A DNA stretch of 64,000 nucleotides, from assembly GCF_000176235.1 (NCBI RefSeq), contig NZ_ACZV01000005.1:2170001-2234000 (forward strand), written 5' to 3'. Source of the stretch: Vibrio orientalis CIP 102891 = ATCC 33934 (GTDB taxonomy: Bacteria > Pseudomonadota > Gammaproteobacteria > Enterobacterales > Vibrionaceae). Of this stretch, positions 60,215 to 64,000 are shown in pieces. Made by a program: the position numbers and the translations under genes. Positions within the stretch are counted from its first letter, which is position 1. Every line of letters begins with the position of its first letter. Under the pieces are notes generated by a model. The model did no database searches. It was given only the letters and a program-made list of their open reading frames with translations, and was not told where the DNA came from.

Positions 60215-61627
60215 TTACTCATCGTCCATATCAAACGCAGGACCTGCGTAGTTATCAAAGCGAGACCATTGACCTTGGAAGGTGAGTCGAACAGAACCAA
60301 TAGGACCGTTACGCTGCTTACCTAGGATGATTTCTGCTGTGCCCTTCATTGAACTATCTGGGTTATACACCTCGTCACGATAGATAAACATGATCAAGTC
60401 GGCATCCTGCTCGATTGCGCCCGATTCACGCAAATCTGAGTTGATTGGTCGTTTATCGGCACGTTGCTCTAGGGAACGGTTTAGCTGTGAAAGCGCCACG
60501 ACTGGCACATTCAACTCTTTGGCTAACGCCTTTAATGAACGTGAAATCTCAGAGATCTCTAAGGTACGGTTATCTTGTAAACCTGGTACGCGCATTAACT
60601 GCAGGTAGTCGACCATGATCATACTTAAGCCACCAGAGTCACGAGCCACACGACGTGCACGCGAGCGTAATTCCGTCGGAGTTAGACCTGAGCTGTCATC
60701 AATGTACATGTTTTTCTTCTGCATCAGGATACCCATGGTAGAAGAAATACGCGCCCAATCCTCATCGTCTAGCTGACCGGTACGAATTTTGGTTTGATCC
60801 ACACGCGACAGCGAGGCCAACATACGCATCATCAACTGCTCAGCAGGCATCTCTAGTGAGAAGATCAGTACCGGCTTATCTTGATCCATGGCCGCGTTTT
60901 CACACAGGTTCATCGCGAAGGTGGTTTTACCCATAGATGGACGCGCCGCCACGATGATTAAATCTGAACCTTGGAGACCTGCGGTTTTCTTATTCAAATC
61001 CGTAAAGCCCGTATTAACCCCTGTTACGCCATCTTGTGGGGTCTTATACAATAGCTCAATACGCTCGAGGGTTTTTTCAAGAATGTTGTCAACGTTTTGT
61101 GGACCTTCACTCTCATTAGTCCGCGATTCAGCAATCGCGAAAACCTTACTTTCCGCAAGATCGAGTAAGTCTTCAGAGTTACGCCCTTGAGGATCATAAC
61201 CCGCATCGGCGATTTCATTGGCTACGCCAATCAGGTCACGGACCAAGGCGCGCTCGGCAACAATATCTGCATAAGCATTGATGTTAGCCGCACTTGGTGT
61301 GTTCTTAACTAAATCAGCAAGGTAAGCAAAGCCACCGACGTCATCAAGCTGTTCACGCAACTCTAGGAATTCGGATAGTGTGATTAAATCGAGCGGTTTA
61401 TTATCTTCGAGTAGAGCCTTTACCGCTTCAAAAATCAGGCGGTGTGGTCGGCTGTAGAAATCTTTGGCGACAACACGCTCAGCTACCGTATCCCAACGCT
61501 CATTATCAAGAAGAAGACCACCAATAACGGATTGCTCCGCCTCCAGTGAATGAGGAGGAACTTTGATTGCATCGACTTGTGCGTCTCTAAACTTTTTATT
61601 TCGATTATCTACTTTGGGTTCGGCCAT
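60215..61627 (-). CDS. dnaB: Replicative DNA helicase DnaB
   Basis: Hexameric 5'-3' helicase of the replication fork. I chose ATG 61627 (MAEPKVDNRNKKFRDAQVDA; 470 residues); the frame opens five codons earlier without support. The N-terminal domain starts at PPHSLEAEQSVIGGLLLDNE. RecA-like motifs are Walker A ARPSMGKTT (about 230), Walker B MIMVDYLQLM and the arginine-finger region DLRESGAIEQDADLIMFIYR. There is no intein. It is cotranscribed with alr and divergent from the DUF481 gene. Confidence 0.98.
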   Translation of the reverse strand: MAEPKVDNRNKKFRDAQVDAIKVPPHSLEAEQSVIGGLLLDNERWDTVAERVVAKDFYSRPHRLIFEAVKALLEDNKPLDLITLSEFLELREQLDDVGGFAYLADLVKNTPSAANINAYADIVAERALVRDLIGVANEIADAGYDPQGRNSEDLLDLAESKVFAIAESRTNESEGPQNVDNILEKTLERIELLYKTPQDGVTGVNTGFTDLNKKTAGLQGSDLIIVAARPSMGKTTFAMNLCENAAMDQDKPVLIFSLEMPAEQLMMRMLASLSRVDQTKIRTGQLDDEDWARISSTMGILMQKKNMYIDDSSGLTPTELRSRARRVARDSGGLSMIMVDYLQLMRVPGLQDNRTLEISEISRSLKALAKELNVPVVALSQLNRSLEQRADKRPINSDLRESGAIEQDADLIMFIYRDEVYNPDSSMKGTAEIILGKQRNGPIGSVRLTFQGQWSRFDNYAGPAFDMDDE

Positions 61628-61801
61628 GGATCTGCTCAACAACTTTGCTTTAGATCGCTAATTATAACGAGAATGTCGCCATTGTCTGTACCAAAGAAAG
61701 ACTTTGTCGAGTTCTAATGTAGAATTAACTTGTTGCTGACCGTCTTCTATCGGTTTAAATCTACTATTGCGCCATTCGTTTGATCAATATAGAGGTAGTG
61801 A

Positions 61802-62566
61802 GTGTCTAGACTTTGGCTTATAAGTTTCAGCCTAATGGGCTCTATGCTCGCTCATGCTGACGATTCAGGGCAAAACGACACGGATATTGAACTGCCTTCC
61901 CCATGGGACACCGAAATAGAGTTTGGCTATCAGGCTCACTCGGGTAACTCAGACTCGCAATCACTCAATTCACGCCTTAATGCAGAATACGTGGCGGGGC
62001 GTCACCGTACTAGCGGCGAATGGAAATACTATTTGCTGTACAAAGACGGCGAAGAGGACAAAAGACAATCAACCTACACGGCGCAAAGTGACTATAAATT
62101 AGGTCAAAAGACTTACCTTTATGGCAGTTTTAAAGGTGTCGACTCTCGCTATAGCGCCTATTTCAAAGATTACACGCTATCGGGTGGTTTAGGTTACCAG
62201 TTCTCAAATACCGATAAGTTTGTACTTGAGCTCGAATTGGGGCCGGGTTTTCGTTATCAAGAGCCTAATTTAGATGAGATAGATGACGATGACATCATCT
62301 TCCCTGAAACGGTTCAAGAAGCGATATTTCGTGGCAACATCAATAGCTCTTGGCAAGCATTGGACAATTTAGCCCTCTCTGCTGATGTGACGGTTGTTTC
62401 TGGTAGCAGTAACACACGAACGGATACCGATCTGAGTGTGACTAACAATATCACCGAAGATATCGCACTCAAGCTCTCTCACTCACGTCAATACCACGAT
62501 AAAGTGCCAGAAGGGCTTAAGAAAGCCGATAGTATCTTCTCAGTCAACCTACTGTTTATCTTCTAA
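61802..62566 (+). CDS. DUF481 outer-membrane protein
   Basis: A 254-residue protein with GTG start 61802, preceded by AGAGGTAG. A signal peptide (ending near LAHADD) is followed by an acidic linker. Then come alternating amphipathic strands with the DUF481 opening TEIEFGYQAHSGNSDSQSLN and a C-terminal aromatic residue (NLLFIF), so it is probably a small outer-membrane barrel. Function is unknown; in Vibrio, DUF481 proteins include salt-stress-induced outer-membrane proteins. It is divergent from dnaB. Confidence 0.85.
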   Translation: MSRLWLISFSLMGSMLAHADDSGQNDTDIELPSPWDTEIEFGYQAHSGNSDSQSLNSRLNAEYVAGRHRTSGEWKYYLLYKDGEEDKRQSTYTAQSDYKLGQKTYLYGSFKGVDSRYSAYFKDYTLSGGLGYQFSNTDKFVLELELGPGFRYQEPNLDEIDDDDIIFPETVQEAIFRGNINSSWQALDNLALSADVTVVSGSSNTRTDTDLSVTNNITEDIALKLSHSRQYHDKVPEGLKKADSIFSVNLLFIF

Positions 62567-62592
62567 AACCTTTCACTGACTTCAGATACAAA

Positions 62593-62617
62593 AAAAGCAC
62601 CTCTAGGAGGTGCTTTT
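62593..62617. terminator. Bidirectional terminator, DUF481 gene / rplI
   Basis: The perfect 11-bp stem AAAAGCACCTC / GAGGTGCTTTT with a 3-base loop lies 27 bp after the DUF481 gene and 22 bp after the convergent rplI stop. Confidence 0.93.
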
Positions 62618-62638
62618 AAAATACGTCTTGATACTGAA

Positions 62639-63091
62639 TTAGTCAGCAGCAACAACTTGTAGGTTAACTGTAGCGAAAACTTCAGAGTGAAGTTGAACGC
62701 TGATCTCGAACTCACCAGTGTTACGTAGTGCGCCTTCAGGAAGACGAACTTCGCTCTTAACAACTTCAACGCCAGCTGCAGTGATTGCATCAGCGATGTC
62801 GCGAGTACCGATAGAACCGAATAGTTTACCTTCGTCACCAGCTTTAGAAGCAAGAACAACTGCTTCAAGAGCGTTAACTTTCTCAGCACGTGCTTCAGCA
62901 GCAGTTAGTTGCTCAGCAACTTTAGCTTCTAGTTCAGCACGACGCGCTTCGAACATTTCAACGTTAGATTTAGTAGCCATAACTGCTTTACCCTGAGGGA
63001 TAAGGAAGTTACGAGCGTAACCAGATTTAACGTTTACAGTGTCACCAAGACCACCTAGGTTACCGATTTTATCAAGTAGAATAACTTGCAT
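62639..63091 (-). CDS. rplI: 50S ribosomal protein L9
   Basis: A 150-residue L9 with the N-terminal motif MQVILLDKIGNLGGLGDTVN, then VKSGYARNFLIPQGKAVMAT, the long central helix (about 45-75) and the C-terminal rRNA-binding domain (GKLFGSIGTRDIADAI). It is the last gene of rpsF-priB-rpsR-rplI, 31 bp after rpsR, and ends at a strong terminator. Confidence 0.98.
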   Translation of the reverse strand: MQVILLDKIGNLGGLGDTVNVKSGYARNFLIPQGKAVMATKSNVEMFEARRAELEAKVAEQLTAAEARAEKVNALEAVVLASKAGDEGKLFGSIGTRDIADAITAAGVEVVKSEVRLPEGALRNTGEFEISVQLHSEVFATVNLQVVAAD

Positions 63092-63122
63092 TGTTTAATT
63101 CCTCTTTTTAAAAACGAACCGA

Positions 63123-63350
63123 TTACTGATGCTTGTCAGTGTACGGTAGTAGAGCTAGGTAGCGAGAACGTTTGATCGCGCGAGCTAGTTGACGTTGGTA
63201 CTTAGCGCTTGTACCAGTGATACGGCTAGGTACGATTTTACCAGCTTCAGTGATGTAGTTTTTAAGAGTTGCTACGTCTTTGTAATCAATCTCTTGTACG
63301 CCTTCTGCAGTGAAACGGCAGAATTTACGACGACGGAAGAAACGAGCCAT
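63123..63350 (-). CDS. rpsR: 30S ribosomal protein S18
   Basis: A 75-residue S18. It begins MARFFRRRKFCRFTAEGVQE, has the usual core ITGTSAKYQRQLARAIKRSR and ends LLPYTDKHQ. It partners S6 (rpsF, two genes upstream). It lies 16 bp after priB on the minus strand. The Cys11 zinc-free form is normal for gammaproteobacteria. Confidence 0.98.
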   Translation of the reverse strand: MARFFRRRKFCRFTAEGVQEIDYKDVATLKNYITEAGKIVPSRITGTSAKYQRQLARAIKRSRYLALLPYTDKHQ

Positions 63351-63366
63351 GGGCTATCTCCTGATC

Positions 63367-63669
63367 TTAAATTTGAGTAATGTTGTCAGCATGAAGCACT
63401 AATTTACCTACGCCATTACGGCCGGTCTGATAAGCGACAAAACCGCTTATCTTAATGCTACTGCCTTGTACTAAATTCTGAGTTAATGCTTGTGACCTTT
63501 GCCCACTGACAACTACCGGCATACGACAATAAACTTGTCTCGGTAAATCAGCCTCGATAACAGTAGAGCGATGCTCTAACCAAAATCGACAGTGTTCAAT
63601 TCCACCAGGGCTTTTATTACGAATGGGCGGCTTGGCAATGGTGCCACTCAGCTCCATTCGATTGGTCAT
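63367..63669 (-). CDS. priB: Primosomal replication protein PriB
   Basis: A 100-residue OB-fold protein of the PriA-PriB-DnaT replication-restart primosome. It opens MTNRMELSGTIAKPPIRNKS and has GIEHCRFWLEHRSTVIEADL and the closing KLVLHADNITQI. It resembles SSB in fold only. Its position between rpsF and rpsR is conserved in E. coli and Vibrio, with gaps of 8 and 16 bp. Confidence 0.96.
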   Translation of the reverse strand: MTNRMELSGTIAKPPIRNKSPGGIEHCRFWLEHRSTVIEADLPRQVYCRMPVVVSGQRSQALTQNLVQGSSIKISGFVAYQTGRNGVGKLVLHADNITQI

Positions 63670-63677
63670 AAGATTTA

Positions 63678-64000
63678 TTACTCAGCAGCTGCTTCTGGCT
63701 TAGCTTCAGCACGCTCTTCGCGACGAGGAGCACGCTCTTCTTTCTGCTTAAGCATGATAGATTGCTCAGTGATAGCCGCTTTAGTACGCATGATCATGTT
63801 ACGTAGAACTGCATCGTTGAAACGGAAAGCAGTTTCTAGCTCATCAATTACAGCTTGGCCAGCTTCAACGTTCATTAGAACGTAGTGAGCTTTGTGAAGC
63901 TTGTTGATTGGGTAAGCCAGTTGACGACGACCCCAGTCTTCTAGACGGTGGATAGTACCGCCAGCTTCAGTGATTGAACCAGTGTAACGCTCGATCATGC
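63678..64000 (-). CDS. rpsF: 30S ribosomal protein S6, 5' end outside window
   Basis: The visible part starts at an internal Met (MIERYTGSITEAGGTIHRLE). The normal N-terminus (MRHYEIVF...) would lie about 20 codons beyond base 64000. The core EDWGRRQLAYPINKLHKAHY and the acidic/basic Ala-Glu-rich tail (EERAEAKPEAAAE) are typical. E. coli S6 receives extra C-terminal Glu residues from RimK. It is the first gene of this operon. Confidence 0.96.
   Translation of the reverse strand, partial: MIERYTGSITEAGGTIHRLEDWGRRQLAYPINKLHKAHYVLMNVEAGQAVIDELETAFRFNDAVLRNMIMRTKAAITEQSIMLKQKEERAPRREERAEAKPEAAAE

Overview
This window is a contiguous piece of a Vibrio chromosome at moderate GC. Three things support the genus. 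The mannose-sensitive haemagglutinin (MSHA) type IV pilus locus is complete from mshH/csrD to mshQ. The order csrD - ssb - qstR-like - galU - uvrA - pglL - aminotransferase - lysC matches, from memory, Vibrio cholerae. A Vibrio-type zinc operon (DUF2607, DUF2796/ZrgA, ABC pair, DUF3299) is present. I cannot name the species. There are no tRNA or rRNA genes, CRISPR arrays, transposases or prophage genes; nearly all genes are core housekeeping genes.

Layout. 1-4492 (minus): rng (cut at its 3' end), maf and the mreBCD cell-shape genes. 4645-22761 (minus): the msh locus, mshH-I-J-K-L-M-N-E-G-F-B-A-C-D-O-P-Q. A strong terminator follows the major pilin gene mshA, and promoter-like sequence precedes mshB and mshC. 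22922-28330: ssb (minus), then qstR-like, galU and uvrA (plus), with a LexA-type site before uvrA. 28398-33204: the O-oligosaccharyltransferase pglL, a convergent class V aminotransferase, and lysC behind a lysine riboswitch. 33389-49750: pmbA, yjgA, thiBPQ behind a TPP riboswitch, ubiX, mpl, fbp, a DUF2799 lipoprotein, ytfP, tamB, tamA, msrA and ytfK. Much of this keeps Escherichia coli gene neighbourhoods (fbp-mpl-yjgA-pmbA; ytfJ/ytfK-msrA-tamA-tamB-ytfP). 49954-54260: ytfJ, then the zinc operon behind a near-perfect Zur operator, then a 34-codon candidate membrane-protein gene. 54421-62566: a TIGR03899-type gene, pgi, yjbQ, an Omp85-type outer-membrane protein, alr, dnaB and a DUF481 protein. 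62639-64000 (minus): rplI, rpsR, priB and rpsF (its 5' end is outside the window).

How the parts work together. The msh genes form one machine. MshE powers extension and carries c-di-GMP-binding repeats. MshG, MshI, MshJ, MshK and MshL form the platform, alignment complex and secretin. MshA is the major pilin, MshB/C/D/O/P are minor pilins and MshQ is a very large secreted protein. The zinc operon pairs a histidine-rich periplasmic protein with an ABC transporter under probable Zur control. Two metabolite riboswitches (lysine, thiamine pyrophosphate) control neighbouring biosynthesis and uptake genes.

Non-coding structure of note: an ERIC element of about 126 bp whose end supplies the last codons and stop of ubiX; two copies of a 102-103 bp imperfect palindrome (33256, 55352); the Zur operator at 50534-50562; and an intercistronic hairpin inside the zinc operon.
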